Source: Allobosea sp. OK403
GTDB lineage: Bacteria; Pseudomonadota; Alphaproteobacteria; Rhizobiales; Beijerinckiaceae
Reading direction: 5' to 3'
Assembly (NCBI RefSeq): GCF_900113835.1
Contig: NZ_FOQV01000006.1
Span: forward strand, 62,001-126,000
DNA length: 64,000 nucleotides
Below, piece by piece: positions 23,163-31,299 of the stretch. The number at the start of each line of letters is the position of its first letter. Position 1 is the stretch's first letter. A model generated the notes under the pieces. That model had not been told where the DNA came from and did no database searches. It was given only the letters and a program-made list of their open reading frames with translations. The position numbers and the translations under genes are program-made.

Positions 23163-24170
23163 CTATCGGCTCCCGAACAGGTCGCGCCAGGCCGGCTTCG
23201 CGCCGGGAAAGGGCAGGGCGGTCGCGGCATGGACGCCGCGCGCGACGGCGCGCGCCAGCACGTCGGCAGCTGCGGCGCAAAGCTCGGTCAGCGCAAAGGC
23301 GTCGGACGGAGCGCCGGCATGGCCGGTGGCCGCTGCGAAGACGATATCGCCGTCGAGCGCGCCATGGGCTGGCCTCAGGGCGCGGGCAAGGCCGTCATGG
23401 GCTGCGAGCGCCAGCCGCTTGGCCTGGGCCTTGGTCAAGGCGGCGTCGGTCGCGACCAGTGCTATCGTGGTGTTCTGGCCGGGGCCACCCTTGAACCGGA
23501 TCGTGCTGTCGGCGGGGGTGATCGCGGCGGGCCAGCCGAGCCCGCCGAACTCATCATCTTGTTCATAGGGCGCGGCCCAGAAATGCGGGCCCTTGCCGAT
23601 CGTCGCCGTGCCGACTGCATTGACGGCAACCAGCGCCCCGACGATCTGCCCCGTCGCCGTCTGTGCGCTGGCGGAACCGAGGCCGCCCTTGAGATTGACG
23701 GTGCTGGCGCCATAACCCGCGCCCACGGTGCCGAGGGTGAAATCACCTGCCGAGGCATCGAGCGCGGCGCGGCCGAGCGCGCGGTAGGGCGGCTCGCTTG
23801 CGCCATCCCTGGCCCAGGGCTTCTCGCCGCCATTGAGCAGATCGAACAGGATCGCTTGCGGCACGAGCGGCACGCGCAGGCTGCCGATTTGAAAGCCGCG
23901 CTGCTTTGCGGCGAGCCCTGCCATCACGCCATCGGCTGCAGCCAGCCCCCAGGCCGAGCCGCCCGAGAGCACGATCGCGTCGATATGCTCCACCGTCATC
24001 TCTGGCTCCAGCAGCGCAGTGTCGCGCGTGCCGGGCGCGCCGCCGAGTACGGCGATCGAGGCTATGCAGGGGCGCTCGAACAGGGCGACCGTGACGCCGG
24101 TCGCCGCTCGAGGGTCCTGCGCATTGCCGACGAGGACGCCGCGGACATCGGTGATGAGATTGCGCATCAA
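23163..24170 (-). CDS. P1-family peptidase/amidase (DmpA/NylC-type N-terminal nucleophile hydrolase)
   Basis: This family self-cleaves to expose a Ser or Thr nucleophile and includes the D-aminopeptidase DmpA, beta-aminopeptidases and the nylon-oligomer hydrolase NylC. The 335-residue protein has DRDTALL-type and LSGGSAWGLAAADGVMAGL (~69-87) motifs, the FDLLNGG loop (~109-115), and a predicted cleavage site Asn233-Thr234 in GGPGQNTTIALVATDA. Thr rather than Ser at this position resembles NylC. No signal peptide is seen. Substrate is not predictable; a peptide with D- or beta-residues or an amide oligomer are the family options. Confidence 0.88.
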   Translation of the reverse strand: MMRNLITDVRGVLVGNAQDPRAATGVTVALFERPCIASIAVLGGAPGTRDTALLEPEMTVEHIDAIVLSGGSAWGLAAADGVMAGLAAKQRGFQIGSLRVPLVPQAILFDLLNGGEKPWARDGASEPPYRALGRAALDASAGDFTLGTVGAGYGASTVNLKGGLGSASAQTATGQIVGALVAVNAVGTATIGKGPHFWAAPYEQDDEFGGLGWPAAITPADSTIRFKGGPGQNTTIALVATDAALTKAQAKRLALAAHDGLARALRPAHGALDGDIVFAAATGHAGAPSDAFALTELCAAAADVLARAVARGVHAATALPFPGAKPAWRDLFGSR

Positions 24171-24194
24171 GGTCAGACTTTAAGCCGGAGGCAT

Positions 24195-24285
24195 TGTTCA
24201 ATCCAATTGGGCAGAAATTCATCTATGTCGTTGTTTTAACGCATTTTTATCAGGAAAGCCGGTGTCCATTTCGCCTGAAAACGCT
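24195..24285. repeat. Intergenic repeat, family B, copy 2
   Basis: Contains TTGTTTTAACGCATTTTTAT, then AGCCGGTGTCCATTTCGCCT and GAAAACGC. It aligns with 2824-2914 and 59707-59768. It fills part of the gap between the P1 hydrolase and the Spy-like gene. Confidence 0.65.
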
Positions 24286-24420
24286 TTCGTCGGAGAACGG
24301 GACTTCCGTGCCGAGCCTGCCCACATTACGATCTTTTCATGCTTGCGCCATCGCCGGGTCACGCCCGCGGCCTCACCTTGCGACCATAGTGAACCGGCTT
24401 CGAGACCCGCTCAGCGACCC

Positions 24421-24456
24421 GATATTCGTTTCGTGCCAGATATTCGTTTCGTGTCA
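24421..24456 (+). repeat. 18-bp tandem duplication upstream of the Spy-like gene
   Basis: GATATTCGTTTCGTGCCA is followed directly by GATATTCGTTTCGTGTCA, 16 of 18 bases identical, ending 12 bp before the start codon. It may be a double protein-binding site or a slippage duplication. Confidence 0.55.
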
Positions 24457-24468
24457 TGGGAGATCAAG

Positions 24469-25095
24469 ATGAAACGCATTGCCCTGATCGCAGCTTCGGC
24501 CGCTGCCGCCATCACGGCCTCGCTTGCGCTGGCCCAGCCGCAGCCGTTACCGCCGGCCGGAGGTTCCGACCGCGATCGTCCGCAGCAGGAGCGTAGCGAT
24601 TCGCGTGACGACCGGCGCGGCGAATCCCGCGAGCAGCGGGCCGAGCGCATGCAGGCTCGCCTGACCGAGCGCCTGACCAAGCTGCGCACTGACATGAAAC
24701 TCAAGCCCGAGCAGGTGCCGCTGTTCGATGCCGTCGAGAACGTCATCAAGAAGGGCGCCGAGAAGCGCCGCGAGGGCTGGGCGGCGATGCGTGAGCAGCG
24801 CGAGACCTTCCGCCATGCCGATATCATGGAGCGCCTCGACATGATGTCCGGCCGTCAGGCCGAGCGCGCTACGCGGACCAAGGAACTCGCCGACGCCGTC
24901 CGCCCGCTCTGGACGACGCTCAGCGACGAGCAGAAGACGGTGGTTCGCCGTGCCGTGCGTGAATCGATGGCCGAGGGGCGCGGCATGATGCAGCGCATGC
25001 GCGAGCGTTTCGAGGAGCGCCGCGGTGGTAGCCGTGACGATGATGATCGTGGCCCGCGCCGTTGGCGGGACGATTGGCGCGAGCGTCGCGGCTGA
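24469..25095 (+). CDS. Spy/CpxP-like periplasmic protein
   Basis: The ATG at 24469 is chosen because it gives a clean signal peptide (IALIAASAAAAITASLALAQ, cleavage after ALA); the frame is open upstream without one. The 208-residue product then has an acidic-basic linker and a helical domain with two LTxxQ-like stretches (TKLRTDMKLKPEQVPLFDAV and LWTTLSDEQKTVVRRAV), as in the Spy/CpxP family of periplasmic chaperones that respond to envelope stress. The C-terminus is very Arg/Asp-rich. A strong terminator follows 24 bp after the stop. Confidence 0.75.
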   Translation: MKRIALIAASAAAAITASLALAQPQPLPPAGGSDRDRPQQERSDSRDDRRGESREQRAERMQARLTERLTKLRTDMKLKPEQVPLFDAVENVIKKGAEKRREGWAAMREQRETFRHADIMERLDMMSGRQAERATRTKELADAVRPLWTTLSDEQKTVVRRAVRESMAEGRGMMQRMRERFEERRGGSRDDDDRGPRRWRDDWRERRG

Positions 25096-25118
25096 CCGGA
25101 TTTCAGCACCAATGCATC

Positions 25119-25147
25119 GAGGGCGGCTCTCCGGAGCCGCCCTTTTT
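25119..25147 (+). terminator. Rho-independent terminator
   Basis: A perfect 9-bp stem (GGGCGGCTC / GAGCCGCCC) with a TCCG loop is followed by TTTTT. It ends the Spy-like transcript and lies just before the convergent psiF-like gene. Confidence 0.8.
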
Positions 25148-25169
25148 CATAGGCTCAAATAGGCGCCTG

Positions 25170-25412
25170 TCAGGTGCCCGCGGCGTCCGAGACGCACTTC
25201 TTGGTGAAACTGGCCTTGGCCGCGCCGGCGAGCTTCTTGTCCGCCGCCTGCTTGTCGCAAGCCGCGCCGGCATCCTTCTCGCATTTCGTCAGGAAGCTGG
25301 TCTTGGCGGCGCCGTTGAGTTTCTTGTCTCCGGCCTGGACCGCGCAGCTTTGCGCCTGGGCAAGGCTGGAGAGGCAGGTCAAGGCGAGGGCAGCGAGCAG
25401 CGTCTTCATCAT
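25170..25412 (-). CDS. PsiF-repeat secreted protein
   Basis: A small exported protein with two PsiF-type repeats, AGDKKLNGAAKTSFLTKC and ADKKLAGAAKASFTKKC; E. coli PsiF is induced by phosphate starvation. The ATG at 25412 lies seven bases after an AAAGGA site and starts MMKTLLAALALTCLSSLAQA, a good signal peptide; ATGs further upstream lack a site. The mature protein is about 60 residues with five cysteines, likely disulphide-bonded in the periplasm. Function in the family is unknown. Confidence 0.85.
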   Translation of the reverse strand: MMKTLLAALALTCLSSLAQAQSCAVQAGDKKLNGAAKTSFLTKCEKDAGAACDKQAADKKLAGAAKASFTKKCVSDAAGT

Positions 25413-25600
25413 AGTCATCCTTTCCCGAATCAGGGCCGGCAAGGCCTGGTAAAATTATGCGGTACTGTCAGCGGAGGGGAAGGCGAACATCGCTGACAAC
25501 AGGTAAAATCGACGGACCTGCGATTCACCATACTTGTTTAAGTTGAATTCATCGCTTTGCATTTACGTTTCGGCAGTAAATCCACTGCGAGGAGGTGACC

Positions 25601-25753
25601 ATGAGGGCGACATGGTTGACATGGGGAATGCGGAGCTTCATCGGCTCGGTCTTCGTTTTGTGCCTCTTGGGGCCTTATGCGATCTCGATCCTGATCGGCT
25701 GCCTCTGCGTCGGCTGCTATTGCTTTCGCGACGAGGCCGGCTCGCATCTGTGA
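25601..25753 (+). CDS. Small cysteine-rich membrane protein, 50 aa
   Basis: A very strong GAGGAGGTGA site lies three bases before the ATG at 25601, the best ribosome binding site in this area. The product begins MRATWLTWGMRSFIGSVFVL, has one long hydrophobic helix (~12-40) and contains four cysteines, three clustered in GCLCVGCYC. It ends FRDEAGSHL. No family is recognised. A role at the inner membrane, possibly with metal or disulphide chemistry, is only a guess from composition. Confidence 0.6.
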   Translation: MRATWLTWGMRSFIGSVFVLCLLGPYAISILIGCLCVGCYCFRDEAGSHL

Positions 25754-25831
25754 GCCCGCCTGAGCGCTGCGCGGCCCTGGACCGGGGCGGTGCATGGTAT
25801 TGCGCGGCCAGGGCGGTCCATCCAATGTATC

Positions 25832-25946
25832 GCTAGATCACGTCGCATTCGGACGTTTCCGTTCGAATGCGACGTGATCTGTTCCAAGAGTTGAGAGCAT
25901 TGCTCTTGCGAAAAACCCGTACCCACTTTTTCGCGCAATGCTCTAG
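25832..25946. repeat. Intergenic repeat, family A, copy 2
   Basis: Same double-hairpin plan as 9604-9719. Here the first stem has inner sequence GGACGTTTCCGTTCG, and the second holds GCGAAAAACCCGTACCCAC. It fills the gap between the 50-aa protein and the lyase gene. Confidence 0.8.
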
Positions 25947-25970
25947 GCCGGCTTTTGCGAAGGTGGTGCG

Positions 25971-26861
25971 ATGCGCGCTCTGCTTCGTTCGATGCTGCTG
26001 ATGCTTGCGATCCCGCTCTGGCCTGCGGCAGTGCGGGCGGGCGGGGCGCAGCCGGTCTTTGCTGCTGATTTCGAGACATCCTGCATCTCCGGCCAGGATT
26101 GGCGGATCTCCTCGCAGCTCGACAGCGCCGTGCATTCCAGCCGGATCCGCTGTGTCGAGACGGCTGGTGGCCAGCATGCGCTGGGCATCACGGTCAAGCC
26201 GGGGGACGGTTATGATCCCAATCCCGGTTCGATCCCGACCGAGCGGGCCGAGGTCCAGCTTCGCCATGAAGTCGTGCGTTTCGACGCCGCGACCTGGTAC
26301 AGCTTCAGCTTCCGGATCGATGGCGACTGGCTGTCGCGCCGGAACCGGACGGTCATCCAGCAGATCAAGCAGAACATCGATCCGCGTTACGAGAAGGGCA
26401 GGGGCGGCGAGGAGATCTGCGACGCGGCCAATCCGCTCTTCAAGATCGAGGTCGATTCTGATGGAACGACACCGGTCTTCCGGGCCAAGGTCGCCGGTAC
26501 GCAAGGCTGCGGCGACAGCGTCGGCCAGCAACGCTTCTGTGGCGACTGGCCGGTCGAGACGGGGCGCTGGCATCGTGTCAATGTGCTGATCAGGCCGGGC
26601 CGGGCGGAGGGCGACAGCCTGCTGCGGCTCTGGTTCGACGGGCGCGCCTGCCCGGTCTATCGCGGCCTTCTCGGCTATCCGCGCTATGGCGCGACGCGGC
26701 AGGGCACGCCGGTGATCGATACGCAGCCGCGCTTCGGCATTTATCGGGATGCGCTGCCCGAGACAGCCCAGACGATCCTGTTCGACGACATCCTGTTCTG
26801 GGACGAGAGCCCGGCCGGGCATCCCGCCTGGGCCGGTATTGACCCGGCGCTCAAGCGATAA
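25971..26861 (+). CDS. Secreted polysaccharide lyase, heparin lyase I-like fold
   Basis: The 296-residue protein has a signal peptide (MLLMLAIPLWPAAVRA) and then a beta-jelly-roll-like sequence with FAADFETSCISGQDW at the start, ERAEVQLRHEVVRFDAATWY in the middle and VETGRWHRVNVLIRPGRAEG and LFDDILFWDESPAG near the end. These fit the heparin lyase I/PL20-type group, which cleaves uronic acid polysaccharides by beta-elimination. Seven cysteines suggest periplasmic or extracellular folding. The substrate is not known, and no glycan operon surrounds it. A truncated ATG choice is unlikely since the signal is intact. Confidence 0.72.
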   Translation: MRALLRSMLLMLAIPLWPAAVRAGGAQPVFAADFETSCISGQDWRISSQLDSAVHSSRIRCVETAGGQHALGITVKPGDGYDPNPGSIPTERAEVQLRHEVVRFDAATWYSFSFRIDGDWLSRRNRTVIQQIKQNIDPRYEKGRGGEEICDAANPLFKIEVDSDGTTPVFRAKVAGTQGCGDSVGQQRFCGDWPVETGRWHRVNVLIRPGRAEGDSLLRLWFDGRACPVYRGLLGYPRYGATRQGTPVIDTQPRFGIYRDALPETAQTILFDDILFWDESPAGHPAWAGIDPALKR

Positions 26862-26923
26862 GCTGGATGGCTGGCGCTACTACATGGGCGTTCGGGCCTG
26901 CTTCAGTGGAACGGCGCTCGCCA

Positions 26924-27238
26924 TCACCGAAGGAGATGAATGGCGCTGATGAAAAGAGCGATCCAGAAAGCTCCGCCAATCAAAACAGCGATGCCGCTAT
27001 TGAGAACGAGCTGAGGCCCCTCTCGCCAATAAAATGCGAACGGCTTCTTGGTCTCGCGGTAGCCGGCAACGGTCAGTCTGCCAAACGTAAGGCCTCGCAC
27101 AAGAGCCTTGCCGGTGAGGAAGCAGGCAATTTCCGCGATGACGAACCAAAGGAAACGGAGCGTCTGCCCAACGATTGCGTCTAGCAAGATCGACGCTCCA
27201 GTTGAGCTGCTGCTGGCACTCGTACCGTAGACGCCCAC
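26924..27238 (-). CDS. Hypothetical membrane protein, 104 aa
   Basis: Two hydrophobic helices are visible, at about residues 24-44 (LDAIVGQTLRFLWFVIAEIA) and 80-100 (NSGIAVLIGGAFWIALFISA), with a basic loop between them containing GRLTVAGYRETKKPFAFYWR. The Ser-rich first ~15 residues may not be translated. The family is not recognised. It starts a group of four unassigned genes between the lyase and rpsD. Confidence 0.5.
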   Translation of the reverse strand: MGVYGTSASSSSTGASILLDAIVGQTLRFLWFVIAEIACFLTGKALVRGLTFGRLTVAGYRETKKPFAFYWREGPQLVLNSGIAVLIGGAFWIALFISAIHLLR

Positions 27239-27373
27239 GAGTCTTCCCGGCTAGTCCAGTACCGGCCTGCCTCCGTAACGGCCTGCTCGCCCCAACCCGT
27301 AGCAGCAGGAAGCCCTCCATGAACCGGTCATGCTATGATATAGCCCGCCGCCTTTGGCTTTCGGGGAGCCACC

Positions 27374-27685
27374 CTGTTCGATTGGATCAAGAGAACCGTT
27401 TCCAATTCGCCATCGCTAAGCGCCGTACTCGGTGACGTGTTGGTCGAGGCTCAGCCAGTGCGGGGGCAGACCCCGGGGGCTCATCTGCAATGGCGTATCA
27501 AACGGGGACTAAACGGCCGCCTCTATATCGGCGCGAAAATCATAGCAGACGCCTATGCTGGAGAGGAGGGGCGTCCGAACAACTTCATCAACTTCGACCT
27601 TCAAGCGGCCGAGAAGCTAAGCGCAGAGCTTGATAGCTGCATCGAAGAGTTGAGAAGGCTCAGTACTGATCAGCAAACCGCCTAA
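27374..27685 (+). CDS. Hypothetical protein, 103 aa, possible CTG start
   Basis: The frame reads LFDWIKRTVSNSPSLSAVLG from a CTG at 27374 that has a GGGGAG site six bases upstream. No ATG, GTG or TTG lies between the preceding stop (TAG near 27341) and 27374; the next standard start is GTG at 27437, in the middle of what reads as continuous protein. The body contains HLQWRIKRGLNGRLYIGAKI and ends in a helix AEKLSAELDSCIEELRRLS. It looks cytosolic and the family is unknown. The start may equally be the GTG. Confidence 0.5.
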   Translation: MFDWIKRTVSNSPSLSAVLGDVLVEAQPVRGQTPGAHLQWRIKRGLNGRLYIGAKIIADAYAGEEGRPNNFINFDLQAAEKLSAELDSCIEELRRLSTDQQTA

Positions 27686-27848
27686 TCCCTCTCCAGACCC
27701 GGCGGGCCCCGTGATGGCGACCAAACGCGAGGGGGCCACGGAGGGAATCGGGAAACGGCCGGAGAAGGGGGCCAAGAGATTTTGGCGGCCGATTATCCGG
27801 AGGTTGGCTTGTCACCTGTTGCGAAACTCTCCGTTTCAAGTCGGCTGG

Positions 27849-28562
27849 TCACGGTCGCCTAAAGTTTCCGTCGTGCAAGCAGGTTTGTAAGCCGGGGTTG
27901 CAGGTGAAGCCTCCATTCAGGTAGCCGCCCCTTAGATCGAGCCAGGGTAACTTTCGAGCGATATCGAGCGTAATCGGCTCGCCGACCAGCCAGAGTGGTC
28001 GATGCAGGGGCATATTCCTGAAAGGCCAAATGCCTGCCGGAACGATTTCTAGTGTCGCTCGTCTGAAAAGATAGCCCGAGCCCAGCATGGCCGATAGGTT
28101 TTCCGGCATAACTGCCTGAAACGATTTGGGGTCACTAGCGTCTGTAGAAAACGCTATCGTGGGGATCAGAGGTCCGCTCAAATCGACTTTGCCTTCGGGG
28201 AGAGGCGCTCGTTGCAATGCCTCGGTACTGGCCCATCCCCAAGTTGCGCCGGTCAAAGCGGACACAGGAAGCCACGGGAATACGTCTGTATTGCTCCCGG
28301 TAGGCCCATGCGCCAACAGGGCGAACAACTCGCGGCCGTCGCCCACCTCCACGACAACAGCCTGTCCCCGTAGATCGGCGTGAGCCGAACCGCCGAAGCG
28401 GCTATAGTGAACTTCATAGACGGATGACCCACTCCGCATACCGCGAGGGGTTTCAACCTCAATCGTGACTCGGAAACGATAAGAGCCAAAGTCTTCGCTG
28501 CATGCGCTCAAAAGCAGGCTAGCGAGCGCCGCGAATAGGACGCGCCAAGTGCTTCGAAACAT
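27849..28562 (-). CDS. Hypothetical lipoprotein, 237 aa
   Basis: Starting at 28562, the product has the signal sequence MFRSTWRVLFAALASLLLSA with lipobox LLSAC (Cys 21), so it should be lipid-anchored. The mature part begins SEDFGSYRFRVTIEVETPRG and continues with beta-strand-rich, mostly soluble sequence. The last ~20 residues hold two cysteines (FTCNPGLQTCLHDGNF). An AGGA site precedes this start; an ATG 16 codons earlier overlaps the upstream gene stop but lacks a signal. No family recognised. It is probably transcribed with the 296-aa gene at 28607. Confidence 0.65.
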   Translation of the reverse strand: MFRSTWRVLFAALASLLLSACSEDFGSYRFRVTIEVETPRGMRSGSSVYEVHYSRFGGSAHADLRGQAVVVEVGDGRELFALLAHGPTGSNTDVFPWLPVSALTGATWGWASTEALQRAPLPEGKVDLSGPLIPTIAFSTDASDPKSFQAVMPENLSAMLGSGYLFRRATLEIVPAGIWPFRNMPLHRPLWLVGEPITLDIARKLPWLDLRGGYLNGGFTCNPGLQTCLHDGNFRRP

Positions 28563-28606
28563 AGTGTTCCTACACGCTGGCTCGCTCCTTCTCTGACATT
28601 CGCGTC

Positions 28607-29497
28607 TCAATGCCGAGCCCCTTCCGTCCCCTTCATCTCCACCCCAAAGCTCACCAACTGCCCGAATAGCGGCACTTTCCGGAAATCCTCATCGAACCCC
28701 CAGCCGGAGTGCCCATTTTGCTTCCGGTTCTCGAAAAGGCCCAACCATGAGAGGGGTCGCAGAACCCTCGACACCATAGCGAACTCGGGGAGGTCGGGCC
28801 TCGGCACCTTGTCCAGCGTGTCCATGATCGTGCATTCTTCCGTCAGGCCGCCAGCGCTGGACCAGCTATGCGCCGTCACCGACAGACTCCAGAGGATCAC
28901 GCCCATATGGTGCTGCGGCCAAAAGTCGATGGGGTTGTTGTCGAAGTCCTGAAGGTTGACCTTCCAGAATACCGCTTCAAACAGTTCAGCCAGCAGGGCA
29001 GGGGCCGCTTCAGGGGCAAGCAGGGCTTTACCTGCCTTGGTCGCCTTCAGGACTCCTAGACGCTTCCTCAAGAACCCCGCAGCTTGCAGCACGATCCTTG
29101 TGAAGAGGACCCCGTAGGCGTCGTGCTCGTTGATGACCTTGTTCATCGCGAGGGTGGTGGCCTTGTCGTACCCCGGCCACTCCGTCCTGTCGAAGACATG
29201 CCAGACATCGACACGCTTCAGGGCTCCGGCAGGCGTGAGGACAAGTCCGCCTTTCTCCACAGCAAGCGCCAGCAGGAGCCGTGCCGCGATGACCATGGGG
29301 ACCTGAAGGGCGGCCTCGACAGGGACGTTATAGGGCGTGAGGCGGATAGCCTGCGGGACCCTGCCGGGCGGCTCCAGGAGCGCCTTGAGAGAGCCGGGCT
29401 GAAGATGCGTCCAAGCGGGAGGGATAGAGGTCACGTCGGGGAGCGTAGGCGGGCTGGAGCGAAGGCTCAACAGCCCGGCCGAAGAAGCGCCCGCCAA
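28607..29497 (-). CDS. Hypothetical cytosolic protein with winged-helix-like region, 296 aa
   Basis: No signal or membrane segment is visible. A central stretch (~residues 75-170) with the pattern GGLVLTPAGALKR ... AGFLRKRLGVLKATKAGKAL resembles, by eye, the winged-helix-like domain found in some SEC-C and pRiA4b-ORF3-type proteins. The N-terminus is Pro/Ser-rich and the true start may be a few codons further in. It precedes the lipoprotein gene on the same strand by 44 bp. Function unknown. Confidence 0.55.
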   Translation of the reverse strand: MAGASSAGLLSLRSSPPTLPDVTSIPPAWTHLQPGSLKALLEPPGRVPQAIRLTPYNVPVEAALQVPMVIAARLLLALAVEKGGLVLTPAGALKRVDVWHVFDRTEWPGYDKATTLAMNKVINEHDAYGVLFTRIVLQAAGFLRKRLGVLKATKAGKALLAPEAAPALLAELFEAVFWKVNLQDFDNNPIDFWPQHHMGVILWSLSVTAHSWSSAGGLTEECTIMDTLDKVPRPDLPEFAMVSRVLRPLSWLGLFENRKQNGHSGWGFDEDFRKVPLFGQLVSFGVEMKGTEGARH

Positions 29498-29510
29498 AAC
29501 CGTGAGGGGG

Positions 29511-29552
29511 ACAAAAAAAACAGAAAGGGCGGCTCTCGCGAACCGCCCTTTC
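29511..29552 (-). terminator. Rho-independent terminator for rpsD
   Basis: On the minus strand a perfect 10-bp stem (GAAAGGGCGG / CCGCCCTTTC) is followed by TGTTTTTTTTG. It lies 44 bp after the rpsD stop and also separates rpsD from the unassigned genes downstream. Confidence 0.85.
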
Positions 29553-29595
29553 GTGAATCCCGCCAGGCGCTTGCGGCCCGGCTCTGCGAAACCGA

Positions 29596-30213
29596 TCAGC
29601 GCGAGTAGAACTCGATGACCAGGTTCGGTTCCATCTGCACCGCATAGGGCACGTCCGTCAGGGTCGGCGTGCGGGTGAAGGTGGCGGTCGACTTGTTGTG
29701 GTCGGCCTCGATGTAGTCGGGCACATCGCGTTCGGCCAGCGCGGCGGCTTCGATCACGATGGCGAGCTGGCGCGAGCTCTCCTTGACCGCAATCACGTCA
29801 CCCGGCTTGACCTGGTAGGACGAGATGTTGACGCGCTTGCCGTTGACCGTGACATGGCCGTGATTGACGAACTGGCGGGCGGCGAAGACCGTCGCCACGA
29901 ACTTGGCGCGGTAGATCACGGCGTCCAGGCGGCGCTCGAGCAGGCCGATCAGGTTCTCGCCCGAATCGCCCTTGAGGCGGATCGCCTCGGCGTAGTAGCG
30001 GCGGAACTGCTTCTCGGAGATCGAGCCGTAATAGCCCTTGAGCTTCTGCTTGGCGCGCAGCTGCGTGCCGAAATCGGAAGGCTTGCCCTTGCGGCGCTGG
30101 CCGTGCTGGCCTGGGCCGTATTCGCGGCGGTTGACCGGGGATTTCGGGCGGCCCCAAATGTTCTGACCGAGACGGCGGTCAATCTTGTACTTCGCCTCGT
30201 GGCGCTTGGTCAT
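29596..30213 (-). CDS. rpsD: 30S ribosomal protein S4
   Basis: S4 nucleates 16S rRNA folding in the 30S subunit and often represses its own translation. The start at 30213 gives the standard 205 residues beginning MTKRHEAKYKIDRRLGQNIW, with an AGAGGA-type site upstream. The S4 domain includes LDAVIYRAKFVATVFAARQF and VNHGHVTVNGKRVNISSYQV. It is a single-gene unit between its own terminator and the terminator of murI, apart from the alpha operon location found in other bacteria. Confidence 0.97.
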   Translation of the reverse strand: MTKRHEAKYKIDRRLGQNIWGRPKSPVNRREYGPGQHGQRRKGKPSDFGTQLRAKQKLKGYYGSISEKQFRRYYAEAIRLKGDSGENLIGLLERRLDAVIYRAKFVATVFAARQFVNHGHVTVNGKRVNISSYQVKPGDVIAVKESSRQLAIVIEAAALAERDVPDYIEADHNKSTATFTRTPTLTDVPYAVQMEPNLVIEFYSR

Positions 30214-30311
30214 GTTTCGCGTGTCCTCTAGGTTCGCGAGTGAGGACCGCGCCCTCCTGCTCCCCATCTCCGGGGCGACAGATCCGGCTCCGGAGAGCGG
30301 ATCACGGGTGC

Positions 30312-30343
30312 GGAAAAAGCCACGCGGGCCTTTTGGGCCCGCG
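30312..30343 (-). terminator. Terminator between murI and rpsD
   Basis: On the minus strand CGCGGGCCC-AAAA-GGCCCGCG is followed a few bases later by TTTTT (30314-30318). It should stop murI transcription before the rpsD promoter. Confidence 0.65.
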
Positions 30344-30429
30344 CGACGCCGGCTTAGAACCATGCGGGAGCGGGTTTGTCAAACCGGGAGCGTCATTTTC
30401 GGCTCAAGCGACCCGACAATGATGCTGCG

Positions 30430-31299
30430 TCAGTTCGCAAGCGGTATCGGCTCGATGGCGACCTGGGTCAGCCCATAGCCCGCCAAGGCGATGCGCAGCG
30501 GGCCGCTGATGCCGGCGCCGCTGGTGAAGATCGCCGGCGCTTCACCGGCAGCCTCCGCGAGCCGGGGCATAGCCGGCCCGAGGAGCTGGGTGACGCGTCG
30601 GGCGACCGCCGGGGCCGGATCGATCCAGTTCACCGGCCAGGGCGCGAGCCGCCGCATCCGCTCGATCAGCAAGGGGTAATGGGTGCAGGACAGTGTGACG
30701 ACATCGGTACGGGCGCCGTCGCTGGCGACGAAGCAGGGTGCAATCTCGGCCAGGACCGCTGCGTCGTCGATGGCCTCGCCCTTGAGCGCCGCTTCGGCGA
30801 GGCCGGCAAGCTGTGTCGCGCCGACCAGCGTGACCTTGCAGGCCGCGGCATAGGTTGTGATCAGGTCACGGGTGTAGTCGCGGGCGACAGTGCCCGGCGT
30901 CGCCAGCACCGAGATCAGGCGGCTGCGTGTCAGCTCGGCAGCCGGCTTGATCGCCGGGACAGTGCCGACGAAGGGGATGCTGAAACGCGCCCGCAAAGCG
31001 GGCAGCACCAAGGTCGAGGCGGTGTTGCAGGCGATGACGACAAGATCGGGGTGGCAGCGTTCGACCAGCCGTTCCATCACGCTCAGCACGCGCCCGACCA
31101 GCGCCGACTCGTCGAGTCGGCCATAGGGAAAGCCGGCATCGTCGGCGGCGTAGACGATGCCGGCATCGGGACGCGCGCGCGTCATCTCGGCCAGGACGGT
31201 GAGCCCGCCCAGACCGGAATCGAAAACCAGGATGGTGGGCTGGCGCAGCTGCATCGCTGCCGTGCCATAGGCCGTTCCGGCCAGAAGATCGACCTGCAT
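30430..31299 (-). CDS. murI: Glutamate racemase
   Basis: MurI interconverts L- and D-glutamate for peptidoglycan. The two catalytic cysteines are present in VIACNTASTLVLPAL and TLSCTHYPLLIERM, with the N-terminal VFDSGLGGLTVLAEM motif. The start is uncertain: ATG at 31299 gives 289 residues, ATG at 31254 gives 274 residues starting directly before the conserved strand, and neither has a good ribosome site; an ATG at 31428 has GGGGA but would add an unconserved tail. No flanking cell-wall genes are visible. Confidence 0.92.
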   Translation of the reverse strand: MQVDLLAGTAYGTAAMQLRQPTILVFDSGLGGLTVLAEMTRARPDAGIVYAADDAGFPYGRLDESALVGRVLSVMERLVERCHPDLVVIACNTASTLVLPALRARFSIPFVGTVPAIKPAAELTRSRLISVLATPGTVARDYTRDLITTYAAACKVTLVGATQLAGLAEAALKGEAIDDAAVLAEIAPCFVASDGARTDVVTLSCTHYPLLIERMRRLAPWPVNWIDPAPAVARRVTQLLGPAMPRLAEAAGEAPAIFTSGAGISGPLRIALAGYGLTQVAIEPIPLAN

